Assembly (NCBI RefSeq): GCF_003597395.2
Contig: NC_133778.1
Location: 22,175,450-22,239,449 of the forward strand
Origin: Chelonoidis abingdonii
Lineage: Eukaryota > Chordata > Testudines > Testudinidae
Length of the DNA: 64,000 bases
Direction of reading: 5' to 3'
The position numbers and the translations under genes are program-made. The notes beneath the pieces are model-generated. The model did no database searches, had not been told where the DNA came from, and was given only the letters and a program-made list of their open reading frames with translations. This document shows positions 1 to 13,749 of the stretch, piece after piece. The stretch's first letter is position 1. Each line of letters starts with the position of its first letter.

Positions 1-1225
1 ATCTTTCTGTGGCTAATAGCGTAACTTAAAAAAAAAAAAAAATCTTTCAAGACATACATCAAAAGTTGCTTTTTTTTTTTTTTTTTTTTTTTGTCACATA
101 TGTTGACATTTTCTGCACTGATGATGTGGGTGAGGAAATGGCCTTTTACATTTATTTTGAGAGGAATCTTGAATCACTCTCACTAAAAACTCTTCATTTG
201 CCTACTCATGCATTCACAGGAATCCCTTGAAAATGTCAGTGTAGAAAATTCTAAAATTTATTTATTTTTTTTAACGGAACACAAGCACAGAATCGGTTTA
301 ATTACATGCCTGCAAAAAGGCCTTATCAGTGCTGAAAGCATGTCAGTATCCTGTGCATGCATCTATGCTTTGTCTTAGTAAGTTACGGTGGGCAGCCGGC
401 TGCCTGTTTCTGTTGTGGACATCAGCAGACGTACTTCTATGAGTGTAGCAACTGGCTTCAAGACCAATATGTCTAAGTCTGGACTTTTCACCGAAGCTTT
501 CTTAGCTCTTATATTAACTACAAGTGGGGCTCCGCCTGCATAGAACATGGAGGTCTTTGTGTGCACCCTCTTAAAGCTTTTTAAACTTGGTCTTATCTGC
601 CTCTTATACCTCTGGCTTCCATTTTGCTGAAACTCCTCCTCCCTCCCCCATGCTATGTTAAGTATTACAAAAGTAAAAGGGTCAAGCCGCTAAAAAGGGA
701 TCAATGATAAGTGACAGTGAATAGGGCTTACATTTGTTGAACCAACTAACCCATCCCTCACGGGGATTCTGAGTGCACCAAGCCTAAATGCTTTAGTGTA
801 GCAAGTGGACTGTTCCTTTAACAGCACAAAAACACAGTGGGAAAGGCTGGCTGCCTGCAGTTTTTTTTTGTTTTGCTATGGGAAATGTATTTGATTAGGG
901 GAGAGAGAGAGTAAAAATAGGACATTAGTATGATATTATTTGTTTTATCTAATAAAATGCCTAGAAAATCTGCATCCTTTCTGATTGGAACAACAGCAAA
1001 AATAGAGGCTAGTTCCCTTCAATAAGATAAATTGGGCAGAGCTCTAAATGCAAGTTCAGGTTTTGGGGTGAACGTAAGGAAGTGATTAACAGAATTCCTT
1101 GGTAACCACAAGTACTGGGTGTGCCTGAATTTAGAGCCAAATGCATCCTTTAATTGTGTTTTTCCTCCTCTTATTTGTAATGGCAGTCATTGCCCTATTT
1201 GAGAACTTCAGAAGCAGACATGAAA

Positions 1226-1341
1226 GGCCAGATTCTGCCATCCTTATTCACCTTGACTAGTAGCATCTCTCTTGATAACACCACTGAAATCAGTGGGTCT
1301 GCTTGCATAGTAGAGTACCACTCAACATGTGCATGGGCAGC
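1226..1341. repeat. Palindromic MITE, 'gattctg...tcagtgg' family
   Basis: Begins ggccagattctgcc and has the central accactgaaatcagtgg core. Its right half is complementary to the left. One of about a dozen related short palindromes in the window. Confidence 0.5.
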
Positions 1342-4300
1342 AGCATCAGGAGCTTGAGGATAAGAAATCTCTGGGAAGAGTATGTAGTTGTTCAGTCTCT
1401 CAGCAGGTTTGTTTAAGCTGGCTTCACTTGTAAGCACACTGAAAAGTAGCTCAGACATTCTGGGTGAGTGAGGTAAATGAGGATGGGGTAGAATCTCCCT
1501 TTTGTTTTTTCTAATTTTTTGTCACCCACCCCCAATAAACCAAACCACAGATGAAAATCAGCATGAACTGCTGTATCTCTGTGAATGCCTGCATCAGCAG
1601 TTCTTAAATGAAAATAATTCTCCTGGAAAGCTCCACGTAACATACACAGAACTACACAACCACCACAACCCCCCACCCCCCACAAAAAAAACGACAACGA
1701 CGACGAAACCCACCAAACACCCAATTTGAGATTTTTAACAGAAAAAGGAGATTTGTTTATTAATAATTCATGAGTTCTCATTGAACATGCACGAAGAAAC
1801 GGTGCTATTCAATAGAGAATACTGTCATCTGTCACTGTTTTATTTGACATTTACACTTTTTTTTTTTCTTTTTGCCTGGTACTGCAAAACTTCCTTGGAT
1901 GGCAGGCTAAGATTGTTCAGATGAAAAAAATCCAAAACCCCAGTGCAGACTCCTCATCTTTACCCAGAGAAGGTTTACTTGCAATGGTAAAGGGGTGAGC
2001 GTGTGTGTATGTGTGTATGGTAATGGCTTAGTGTTTTCTGACATTAGCCATGCAACTACCTAATAACAGATCCTGTTGATGGATAGATAACCCCAAATAG
2101 ATAGGCGAGTGAATGAATGCTTGAATAAATAGATAGAGGGATAGAAGAAGAGCGGGTGAAAGAATAGTTTTGATGTAGATAAGTGTACAAATGCAATAGA
2201 GGGTAAAGGGGAGGGGGGAAGAAATAATGGCTGTCATGAAAAAAGCTGACACAAATAAATTGCCATTGCTGAAGCAAAATAAATATTTATAAATGGCATC
2301 AGAGGGAAATCCAGTAGTATAAAACATGAGCGTAAACAGGGCATTTAGCACAATGACAATTCAGAGTTAGGAGCACCTTGCAATTTCTTGCTAATATTAG
2401 GCTCATGAACATCTTTCTGCTCTGTAGGTTAGTTATTATTTATAAAAATCACAGAACCAGCTGATACATTCATAAGCTAATTATTGTAGCAGCTGGGTAC
2501 ACATGGCGCAATATGTCTGAGGCTGTGAAGTATCACAGATTTCTTGGGGCCTGCTGTGGTGGGGGGGTGCTGTTGAAGGCTAGATCCCTTAATCTGATCA
2601 GCCAAGCAAATACTTTGTGGGAAACTGGATTAATATTCCTCTAAATACCATGAATGTGCTTTACCTTCAGAACTGGGCTCCCTTAAACACGCCATTAGCG
2701 TATCTCCGTTGGGGAATTGAGAAGTTCTCAGGTGTCCTAAGGACAGGGTCTTTGCCTGGTGCCTCCCTTTGCCAGAAATTAATTTGGTTTGCTCATGTCT
2801 GCACACATGGTCACACTGCAGTCTAATCCTCTCCCTAATAGCTCCAAGGTCAGGACCTCGCATGTTGCTGGGCAAATTGAGCCCTATACTTCTTAAAGAC
2901 TAATGGCAGAGAGCATGCAGTCCATAATGAGGCCTGTAGCATTGTTCTAAGTGATTGTAATGAGCGCAGATTATAACAGTGGCTATAAATCAAAATGCAG
3001 CAGTGAATGTTGTGCTAGACATTCCAAGTTTCATCCGTGGTGATGGTACCACTCAGCTGTCACCCGTCTCATTTCAAATTGGGGCTTCCCACAATGCAAC
3101 TCCTGCCTCCATCAGAACAGCAGGTGTTCTCGTCCTTAAGGTCTGTATCTCTCAGAACTCTCTTTTAACAGATGTAGGTTTTTGTTTTTATTTTCTGTTT
3201 AATGACTGGTCTTCATGCTACAGCATCCCTCAGGAGATGTTAAACATACCTGCTTGAAACATTTGAAAGAGTCCAGTTGGAGACTTATTCAGATCGGTAA
3301 AAAGGATGGAGAAATAGGAGCTTAGTTTTTCCACAGATGGTTTATTTTCCATTTCAAAAGTTGTTTCCTTTGTACAAAGAAACCCCTGAGAAAATACTTT
3401 GGGTCTGGAAGATTTTTTTTCTTTAAGACATAAAGTTTTGGGTGTTATTTTGGATGGAGGGGAACTGTATTAGAAATTCAGTCATCACCTGACTTGAGCT
3501 TAGCTGAATACCAAGTAATATATATTTATATATAATTTTTTTAAAGCAAATGATTAGAGATCTTGTTTTCATTCCCGCCTCTTCCCCAGTTTAGAAAGAA
3601 AAGATCAGGTCTGCACAATTGTGGCCTCTCACTTGTAAAAACAAGGCAGTGTTGTGTTACAGATTAGTTTATAAATCCCCAGTGGCTTCACAGTTCAGTG
3701 CCTACAGCTGCTGCAGATGGGCCTGGGTTTTTGTCTCTTCGCTGTGCTGCAGCCGGCAGTTGAAGGAGAAAATGGAATGATCAGGTTATTAACATGTAGG
3801 CCGTGAGGAAGAGGCTGCACAATGAGAACAGCTGGTGTTGCTGTCTTGGCTGATGCAGCGGAGATAATCAAATCTTCCTTTTTTGGGAAGGGGGGTGAAG
3901 GCAGAAGACACAGTGGAGAGTTAGACAAACAACACTTATGATATTATATAGGGGTTTTATAATGCACAATACAAGTCATCACTGGGTTACAAGTTTTTAT
4001 ATAAAAATCTTTCCTTTTTTTAGGAAGGACTGTATGGGCCTTTAATGAAGCTGCCTATTAAGTTTTCTTTGGTTACAGCTTAGAAATGTGCAACCTGGGG
4101 TACTTCCTGTTCTCTGCATTTAACATCGATTTAGCTGTCTATCTTTTAGGTATTTTAAGGTGCCTGTCAAAATGGTGTCTAAATTCCGAGTTGTAGCTTG
4201 GAAATGATTAGGTTATAAAGCTACTAGGTAAAATATTTTGACAAGAGTCAGTAAGCCGCGTTGACAGCGTCCTCGGCTTTATTTTCATGTACTCCATCAT

Positions 4301-5033
4301 TTGCATTGCATCTTCTCTTGTGTAGGCACAAGAAAGAAATCATATCCTCAGTGCTAAGTAGGAGACATCTGCCTGCAGGTGTAAACTGAGCCAACTTTCA
4401 GACCCTTGCAGGTGCAGTTGTAGTTAACCTGTGCAGGGCCGAAGGTGACAGACAGCCATGCTCAATGCACGCATGGGGCCAGATGTGTGAATGCCATTAA
4501 TAGGCCTTGTTGTTTTGCCCTGTAGTATTCTTTGTTTTACAGCCAGCTCCTTTCTTGGAGTGCACACTTCTCACTCTCTGGGAACCTTTGCTTCTTGGCC
4601 CTTGTGGAGAAGTCCTATAGTATTTAACAGTGCGCTAACTTTTCTATAGAATTTCAAGCTAACCTATAGAAGTATATAGCAGGGATATCATTATCCAGTA
4701 TTACACTCTGTGGGTAGGTTTAGAAATCTCTTCCACAGATATCATTGTCCATAGATTTTTAGAGTAATTCCTACAAAGCCCTATTTGTCTCATTCTTATT
4801 AAATTTGATAGGATTTTTCCATAAGGCTTAATCTTCCTTTGTAAAACAGACATTTGATTATTTACACCTAGTCAAGTTTTATTTTGGGATCTGAACTGGA
4901 GGAGTGGATGTTACATAAGAAGAGCTAAATCAAAGGCTTTTTACCTGTTGGTATTTTTATCAAAAGTTTTCATTTATTGTGTGGGGACAAAACTTCTGAG
5001 TTGGTCACTAGCAGATGTCAGGGGCCACAACCA

Positions 5034-5180
5034 CCTTCCCCTTGCTGTATTGCTAAGTGTTGCAATAAATCAGTGGTTCTCAACCTTTTCCAGACCACGA
5101 TACCACTCCCCTTGCTGTGTATTGCTGAGTGGGAGGGGTGCTGTGGTCTGGAAAAGGTTGAGAACCACTGATTTATTGCA
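5034..5180. repeat. Perfect 38-bp inverted repeat with hAT-like ends
   Basis: The arms 5061-5098 and 5143-5180 are exact reverse complements, 38 of 38, around a 44-bp loop. Each arm contains cagtggttctcaacc, the terminal motif of Charlie-like hAT elements, but the complementarity continues past that motif into caataaat, where a target-site duplication would be expected. The loop also repeats, in direct orientation, the sequence just before the left arm (ccccttgctgtattgc at about 5037 against ccccttgctgtgtattgc at 5108). This is more like a template-switch or inverted duplication than a plain MITE. Confidence 0.8.
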
Positions 5181-5211
5181 GCACTGGTTTGCCACAGTTA
5201 AATCCAGTTAA

Positions 5212-5610
<399 letters not shown>

Positions 5611-6999
5611 TGAGGTAGAAAAGAGCAACTGGTTCCAGCTTCTGTGGGGCTTGCAGGTTGAGTGTGTGTACGTGTGTGTTTGTTAGGTTACCAAAGAAGA
5701 GTTCAAAACAAACTACTTACGCTGGCAATAAGTGAGGATAAGACTCAACAGGAAGAAGAGCTGGTGATATTTGGGGGCCTATCTAATCCAAATGGTTGTG
5801 ATTTAGTATTATGGCTCTGAGTTATAATCCAAAGTATGTTTCTCCAGAAATTTAAAACAAATTTGTGTATGTGTGTGTATGTGTAGCTGGAAAGTGAACC
5901 AGGAACTTGAGTAGATGCACTCAACCCACAAAGTTCTCACAGCTTCTGAAAGGGATTCTCAAACTATGCTCCGCTATCCAAAAATGCTTGTAGCATCCAT
6001 CATTAGAAAGAGACAGATAATACCACAGAAAATAGGGAGTATTGGGAGGAGAGGTGGTCCATGAGTGGGTGTGTCCCATGTGAAGTGGTCTAAAAAGTAA
6101 AACATTTGGAGAAGCTCTGCTTTGGAAATATCTGCTACATGTATGTTCGCTGAAACTTGATGTGTTCTAAAACTGAGCAGGGTGAACATTTCCTTGAAAG
6201 CAGAACTTCATTTCAGAACCCTCCTCAGTGATATCTGCATGTTTGTAGGCTCCATTCTTGACTCATGCTCTAGATTTTGGTTCTTTGCAACTTTATATTA
6301 GCCTTGTCTCAGTTGTTCTACTGGTAAATAGACTCACACACAAACAGAAAAAGAAGGGGGCTAAGGTCCTTGCTTCAAAACATAAATGAAAATGAGTAGC
6401 AGGTATTTATACACATCACAAAACCAAGAGTCATCTGGCCATCAAGAGAGGCTCAAAACTGAGACAGCAACATGTAGCAGATCAGGATTAATGGGAAATG
6501 AGAACGGGAAAGAATTGTAGAGTACTTTCCCACCCTGCACTCCTCATGCGCACCATTAGCACAGGTAAATTCAAACCAGTGCTTTACTGTCCTATGGCAT
6601 GAGCCAACACTGGGGGAGGGAGTGCTGCAGTTGTGTCCAAAGCCCAGCAGGACCAGTGAGTATCAGGGACCATTGTACTAGGTGCTGTTTTATTTTAAAA
6701 AAAACAAACAGGAAAAATAACACTCCCTCCCACCCCAGCGATCTTAAATCTGATTTAAGATATGATGTTGCAAATGAGGCTAAAATGCTAGGAGGGAGTG
6801 TAGGTTGTTGGTGGAGGGAGGAACAGTAGAAAGAATCATAGAGGCTACCTATGTGCACAGCTTGATGACTCCAAATCATGTTGAAAGTTTGTTGTTTGTT
6901 TTTTGTGTTTTAACAATAACGATCATTTCTCCACATCACCTCTCAATCTAGCCTTCATTCTTTTGGGGGTCAAAGCAGAAGTAAGTCTTGAGGAAGTCA

Positions 7000-7520
7000 T
7001 CAAAAGAAGAGAGGCCTTACAGATTAGTTTGGAGTCAGTTTTTGCGGGGTAGTGGGCAATGGCCATTCAAAGATAGTATTATTGGAAAAGTAGGATAGAA
7101 GGGAATACAAGAAGCAGTTAAGTAGGGAGGGTCAGATTTGCCAAAACCCCTGAAGCTGATGAGAAGAAGCTTGGACTTGATGCAAGGAGGTCCAATGGGA
7201 AGATTGAAAGAGTAGATGATGATGTGCAGATCAACAAGTTAGGAAGATGATCTTGGCACCTGCCTTTTGTGTGGATTAGAGGAGGGCAACGTGCATGTTC
7301 AGGTGAACCAGAGAGGAGGTGGTTACAATGGCCAAGGTGCGGCTCGGCTGTGAATTCTTACTGATTGTACCAAAAGGAAGGATCGCATCTTAGAAATTGT
7401 GGAGGAAGAACTGACAAGCTTTGGCCTAGTCTGAATGTGAGGGAACCAGGCAGAGTCCAAGATAACCACCAGGTCATGAGTGTGTGTGAAAGGGAGGAGG
7501 TGGTATTGTCAACCAAAACC
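7000..7520. repeat. Probable degenerate interspersed repeat, family not identified
   Basis: Purine-rich sequence with phrases such as gaagcttggacttgatgc and gataaccaccaggtcatgag. It looks like the 3' region of an old non-coding vertebrate repeat that I cannot name. A similar style of sequence is at 27920-28300. No intact coding potential. Confidence 0.3.
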
Positions 7521-7539
7521 TTTCAACCTCTGGTGGGTT

Positions 7540-8290
7540 GCAGCCCTTCATTTGCTGTTCCTTTGCCTCCATTGAAGTCTACTCCATCCAGCTCTTTGCT
7601 TCATCTCCCTCTAAGTGGAATAGTCTTTCGTTGCAGCCTCCCCTTCCCCCATTTTACCTGATGTTGATGGTTTGCTCTTTCTTCTTCTCAACCCAGTCTG
7701 TTACTTTTTATCCTGGGCAACCTGAATTTCCACTTCAGTTTTTCTGATTCTGCTGCCTCTTGAGTCATCTCATTTACTTCTTTTGCTTGATTTCCTGCAC
7801 ACCATCTTGGTCACTTTCTAGGTCTAGTCATCACCAAAGAGTTTACTGGTTTTTTTTTATCTCTGAATTTCCTCTCTGACTGCTGATTATTAAGAGTTCA
7901 TTATTCATTGAAGTCCACCTTGTAATTCCTTTTCTGATTTCCAGTCTATTAAATGCTCTTGTTTTTCTGATGTTCCTTTCCCTGACTTTGCTCCTGCCTT
8001 TCAGCTTCATGGTTTCTACTTTCAGCTTTACCTTCTGTTCTGTTTCTGGATTCTGTGCTCTTTTCTAAAACTGCTTTGTTCATCATTCTAATCCCCCGCC
8101 TCTTCACTCAGTCCGTGTTCTCTGCTTCTGTTCCTGTTCCTGTGCTTTTGAGCACCTCTGCGGGCAGTTCTGACACTGTCCCTCCTCTCAGTTCATTCTC
8201 TCTTCTTTGAATTCTGCTCCCTTTCTTTCCAAACAATTTCACTTCTCCCTGGTCAGTTTTTGCCCTATCCAGCCATAAGTAGCTTTTCAA
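7540..8290 (+). other. Pyrimidine-rich intron stretch
   Basis: About 750 bases strongly enriched for C and T on the + strand, with many ttcc, ctcc and tctg words and a short ctgttc repeat near 8131. No gene or named repeat. The reading frames here are composition artefacts. Confidence 0.5.
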
Positions 8291-8432
8291 CTTTTGACTT
8301 TCTCCTCAAGATATAGATAAGAATAAAAGGGAAAAAATTTTACCAACCAGGATTCAAGTTCTCCAATCTCACGTTTGCACAAAGTACCCTACATGCCCAG
8401 CATCAGAGGGCCAGGGTTCATTGGCACCTCAT

Positions 8433-8531
8433 TCCTCTCAGATTGTAAACTGTCTGGGGCAATGAACTGTCTTCTTACATATTTGTAAAGGACCAAGTTC
8501 ACTTCTGGCACTATATAAATAACAATACTCA
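8433..8531 (+). repeat. MIR-like SINE tail
   Basis: Contains agattgtaaactgtctgggg followed by a gcactatataaataacaa tail, the pattern of the 3' region of amniote tRNA-derived (CORE/MIR-type) SINEs. Confidence 0.5.
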
Positions 8532-8539
8532 GCAAAGCT

Positions 8540-10360
8540 AGATGCATTTGTATTTAGAAGAGTATTCTCTATTTAAACCTCGCCCCCCCCAAAAAAACAG
8601 CTGTGCCAGAAAGCTACCAGCTTCTTGTAGCTCTGAACTATGTTAGACACACAAAGGAAACTGTTAGAATTGGAGAAACCCAGCCCTGGAACTAACACCA
8701 GATTTAAGGACCTGAAAGGGACAGTTCAAGATAATTTTTCCCTGAATTGGCTCTAGCTTTAACCAGTGACCTTGATAATTTAGCCTACTTTCAGAGCTCT
8801 TCTGCACATCACTTTTTTTTGTATAGTGCATGGTGTCTCATCTGAGCGACATGTTACACTGCATTGCAATACGATGCGTTTGTATTGTCAGCAAGTTACA
8901 AAGCCATGGATTAATTATTTATTAGTCAAAATATGAAAAATGAAGAAAAATAAATGGAACCAGTTGGCAACTGCATAGAGCAAAACCCTGGAGAGACTGG
9001 GATATGGTTGATACATTAGGTTTGTGTTTTGGGGGTGCTGCATTTTAAAGGACTTTGTTTGCCTATCCGAAATTCCCAGTTGTTTTTTGAATGGCATGGT
9101 ACCAGTACAAGACACAGACCTCCACCTGTCCCCTAGTGTCACAAGAAACTCTGGACAGAGTGATTTTTTGGTTTATTTTAAATCATATTTTCAGTCTCTG
9201 CGACTGAAGTTATTTTCAACAGCCAGGTTTGATTTTGGCTTTGCTGTGTTGGTCATTCATAGGCAATTAGCTTTGAAGAATCAGTGATGGCTAGCATCCG
9301 AGATGTAAAGCTGAGGTCCTCACACCTGCAGTCATTGGAAATTCTGTGACACTTTACATAAGGGTAGGGGTCCTAGGCCCAGGAATCCTGGCCAGACTCC
9401 AGCTGGAGTAATTACATTCTGCCTATCTAAAATTCCCTCTCTGGTGTCAGCTAGAAAAGTAGTCTCACTTCCTCCTAGAAGCAGTTTTTGGTGCAGAATG
9501 CCTGCTACATTTCAGTTCTGAGCTGGCTGCATTTTAGCAGTGGGTGAAACAATCCTATATCTACTGCTACAGAATTACTCTGCTTTGCAGGTCTTCGAGG
9601 TGAAAGGTGCTATGTAAATGTATGTACTTACCACTCAGCCTTGATGCCAAGGTGACCGTCATTAAAGGCCAGAACAAGTGACAGCGTTGTAAATGTAAGA
9701 CATGCAAAATGATAAAAACCTTAATTGCTTACAAGGCTCCCAAAGATAGTAGGTAGTCATTCTTGCACCTCTAATTTGTTTCATTTTTCTTCCATCTTCC
9801 TTTAAAAAAAAAAGGAGGTTTTGTGTGTGTCAGTCATTCATGTTCAAGAATTGAGATATGGTGCAATTGTTCTAGCAATAGCATTGCCACGTGGCAATCG
9901 GAGTTTGAGATTGCACTTGGTCCCTTGCTTCCCAAGCTGAGAGCTGAACTAAAAGGAGCCTGAGGAAGAAATGCCTCCTGGCATTGGCCAGCATTTCCCT
10001 TCCACCCAGTAATAGGGCCTTCATGCCTTCTGGCTTCCAGCAGATCCCCCAGCATCTGTGGCTTCTGGATTGATCACTTTTCTGCTTTCTTGGGATAGCA
10101 GGGTGAGGGCAAACTATACCTCCTCTGATTAAATAGGGTGAAGTTTCTCTTCATGGAGTTTGCGCCCCTATGCAGTGCAACCCTGCTAGGGTACAGAAAT
10201 CAGGGCAGAAGTCAATAAACAAAAGTTTTTTTGAAAAAGCAACCCTTTAAATTCAGTTACTTGGCTACTTGGGAGTAAATTGGAGACTGTGAAGGTTCCT
10301 TTGCACTGGGTTCTGTCTCGTTTACATGTTGAGTTCATAATTTTGAAACTCCTCTACAGT
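8540..10360. other. Intron without recognised feature
   Basis: Mostly unique sequence. A short gtgctatgtaaatgta piece near 9607 resembles a SINE tail. Nothing coding. Confidence 0.5.
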
Positions 10361-10373
10361 TCAGGGATTCAAG

Positions 10374-10497
10374 TATCAGAGGGGTAGCCATGCTAGTCTG
10401 GATCTGTAAAAGCAGCAAAGAATCCTGTGGCACCTTATAGACTAACAGACGTATTGGAGCATGCGCTTTCATGGGTGAATACCCACTTTGTCAGATG
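10374..10497 (+). repeat. Turtle-type SINE-like element, copy 1
   Basis: Starts tatcagaggggtagcc and runs through cctgtggcaccttatagac to tacccactttgtcagatg. It is flanked by tcagggattcaag (10361) and tcagggattgaat (10498), a target duplication with nine identical leading bases. Same family as 39504-39756 in reverse orientation. I recognise the sequence as abundant in turtle genomes but cannot give its database name. Confidence 0.75.
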
Positions 10498-10509
10498 TCA
10501 GGGATTGAA

Positions 10510-12860
10510 TGCCAGCGATCACTGGTGGCTGACTTCTGCTCTGCAGTATCAATTTAAATCCACTGGATTGTGTTACTCCAGCTCTACAGTGGAGTAACTG
10601 AGAGGAGAGTTTGGTTCTTGATAGTTTAAAAGAATTATTGCTGCAGTTAGATACATTTAGCTCCTTTGGGGAGGCTGCAGCAGTTCCTGACCATCGAGGA
10701 GACAGTTGACATTTCTATTCTGCATGCTATGTGTGTGTAACTTTGTTTTATTCCTCCTTTTCTCTCTTCCATTGGATTCTTCCTGACACCTATATATTAA
10801 GGAATATAATGGAGTGCTTTCCTATTCCTTGAGTGAACTGTTCAAGGGTGGAATTTACTGCCGAAGAAATTTTCACTAACAAGCTTAATGTAGTAGGAAG
10901 CATTTTTATACCAAAGAGCCGATAAACCCTAGGCCCCGTGGAGCCCTGCGGTATGGCTGCATTCTCTGGCAGCATAGAGTTCATGGAAAAGGCCAGGAAG
11001 ACCATAACTACATAGATCTACTGGATAAATTACATGCATAGTGACCATTTTTGTGACTGATCACTGCAATTGTCAGGGCCATGAAGTGGCTGCCTAGGTG
11101 TTCTGCTTGCTGTGCCTCTGGATTGAGGGGGATTATTCCTCCAGCTCCATCTTTCACTTAGACCCCATAAGCCTTTGAAACCCTGGTGCCTAGGCTAATC
11201 TCTGCCCTATAGAAGCACACACAGCTTCCTTTCCATAACATTCAAGCTAACGAGTGACTAGAGAAGCTTGCCCGTGCTGAAATTTGGGGGTTCACTACTG
11301 GGACAGAGTAATTCACATTTCTCTCCTTTCTGCCCTCCAAGGTGACCATTCCAGAGAGCAACCTCCTTGCCTGGTGCTTTAATACAGGGCAAATTCATTG
11401 TTAATTGCTGGGGCAGAGAAACCTGATTCAGTTGGGAGACTGATGAATCAATCGGTTGTCTCTAGGGTGTCAGAATGGAGAAGCTAATTCTCTAGAGTAA
11501 TGAGCCACTGCTGCAGCAAAGCACCTGCTTTTCAAAGAGCAAGGCAAACTTGCATTTCTTTGTTTGAATAAGCTGTAAGACAGATCTGCTCAAGCTCATA
11601 GATACATATTGCTTTAAGTGTAGTCAAACATTGACTTTAAGGAAGAAACAGGAATGTACGTCACATGCTTCCTGATACACTGCTACTTTTTGTCAAATTA
11701 TTTTGTCTAAGGATATCTCTTCTTTTCTCCAGGAGCTTTGATTCAGACAAATCTGCAATTTATAATATTTCAGATCATACATCTTGGGGGAATGTTAGTA
11801 AATAGTGGAAAACTGTTCTTCAGGAAGGTCTTTTTGTATTGGTCTGTTTGGAGCACTGAAAACGTCAGTGTCTTTTTAAAGACCCAGGAAAAATGCATCA
11901 CAGAAATAAAGGAGATCATTTTACCATTTTGTGGGAGATGCCACAGGACAAATGCTTTGGAAATTACAATGGAATATAAAACATCAGGACATGAGTCACC
12001 TGTAAAAGTGGGTCAAGGCAGAGGAGGTGGCAGTTTCTGAAACCCTAATCTCGTATTCTCTTTATAAAAATAATAAAGAAGGGAATGAGCACTACAATAA
12101 TGCAGCCTAATGAAATAATGGATTTGAAATGACACTAACACTAGAATACACAGGTCAATCAATACATACGATATGCAGATTAGAAGAAAAAGGAGTAACT
12201 GCTGTAAAATTCCTCCACTTAAAAATAATACTAATTAGTAACTCCTAGCTAACAGTAAGTAGGAGGAAAACCATGGCAATATTGTTCCTTCAAGGTTAAG
12301 AGCATGCAGAATATGCTGCACCATGATCTACACACTCATTTTGTCCACAGATGGATCTGGGAAGGACAGCAGTCTTCACATACTTGACAACTTAGACAAA
12401 AGCCATTTTCCTATCCCAAACTAACTTTTTGTGTGACTTGTGCTTATGAATTTCTCCAGACATTTTGGGTTGCACTCCAGTTCTGCTCCTCTCTTCTGCA
12501 TGATTATACCCTCTTGTTCCTGTGTTCGCTTCAGCCTCTTCCTTCATCATAGCTCCCCCAAAAATACCGGAAACGTCACCCTCTAATCCCTGTCAATCCT
12601 TGCTCAAAATAGGAATGAGACCAGACAGATAAAACGGGCTCTGCAAGCCTGGGTGTTCTTGAGCAGGTTGTACTGTATCTGCAGTGTAGCTGTATTTGAA
12701 CCCGTCTCAGAAAGCTTAGAACCTTTATTTGAGCTGGCACATTTATGTTGAGTACTTGGTGTATTTATGTGCTGTTTGAACTTGAGCTGTGGGAAAAAAT
12801 GTGCCAAATCTTAATCTGTCAGGTTTGGAAACAGAGTATCTAACCACTGAATGTTAGCTG
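10510..12860. other. Intron without recognised feature
   Basis: Mostly unique. 12040-12300 is AT-rich. The small reading frames do not resemble proteins. Confidence 0.5.
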
Positions 12861-12864
12861 GAGT

Positions 12865-12900
12865 TGCGTGCGTGTGTGTGTGTGTGCGCGCGCATGCGCT
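12865..12900. repeat. Alternating purine-pyrimidine tract (GT/GC)
   Basis: A run of GCGTGCGTGTG, then (TG)n, then GCGCGCGCATGCGC: about 34 bp of strict purine-pyrimidine alternation, including CpGs. Such a tract can adopt Z-DNA under supercoiling. Confidence 0.85.
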
Positions 12901-13715
12901 GTCTTCCATTTCTGTATTGCCTTTCAACCTAAAACATTGAAAAACACTTGAAACAATATCAAACTATATGGAAGATAAAGACAAGTTTGCATCACTGCAG
13001 TGTTAAAATGATACAGTTAAAATCAGAAAATCAGCCAATTACCATTTGAAAATGCTAATATATCTTAATATGTTTGTTTCTACCCTGGCAGTTGGGGAGA
13101 GAGAGGGTTTTCTCCAACCTGTAGCATCCCCCTGTGTGTGTCCCCATGCACTACTGAGTCCCCCTTTTTTCCCTCTGCCCCAGCGTGTGTGATATCTTTG
13201 AGAAATTGGTTCATTTCTTCCTCCTGGCACGAAACCAAATCCTCCATCAAAATGAATACAGAACAAAATAACTGCTGATTTCCTCATATTGGCAATACCT
13301 AGCTGCTTTAGAAGAGCTGCTGCTGCAGTGCGAAAGTAGGAGATCGCACCATCATCTTGGCTTCTTTCCATTCTGGCTAAACGCCATGTTGTGGGGAGAG
13401 GGAGCCGGCCATGTATCCCCCAGACTGTACCCTCTGTGTACAGTAACTCCCCTGGGATCCATCTCAGCAGCACAGAAGTTTCAAAAAATTCTGGCGAAAG
13501 CCAGTGAGGTTTGGACTCAAGTTTTCCAGAGACTGGGCAGGTCTGCCACCCGTTCTGCACAATGGCCCCTTGTGGCAAGAGGCAGCAGTGCAGCAAAAAT
13601 CCCTGTTCCTGCAACACCCAAATCTATGTTTTTTGGCACCTTGGCATGTAAAACTGTTTGCCCTGAAAATGAGGTGACTGCTTTAGACGTTTTGGCCTTG
13701 TTGACATGGAAAGTG

Positions 13716-13749
13716 GTGTGTGTGTGTGTGTAAGTAAGTAAGTAAGTAA
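13716..13749 (+). repeat. Compound (GT)n-(AAGT)n microsatellite
   Basis: About eight GT units followed by five TAAG units. The second part creates four consecutive GTAAGT words, each a perfect 5' splice-site consensus, in the sense direction of SATB2. Confidence 0.9.

Noticed and set aside
13039..13617. 192-codon open frame on the minus strand, the longest non-repeat frame outside CR1 and SATB2
   Set aside because: No domain, signal or family resemblance; it lies antisense within an intron, is overlapped by a + strand frame of similar length, and has no splice or promoter support. Probably chance in a stop-poor region.
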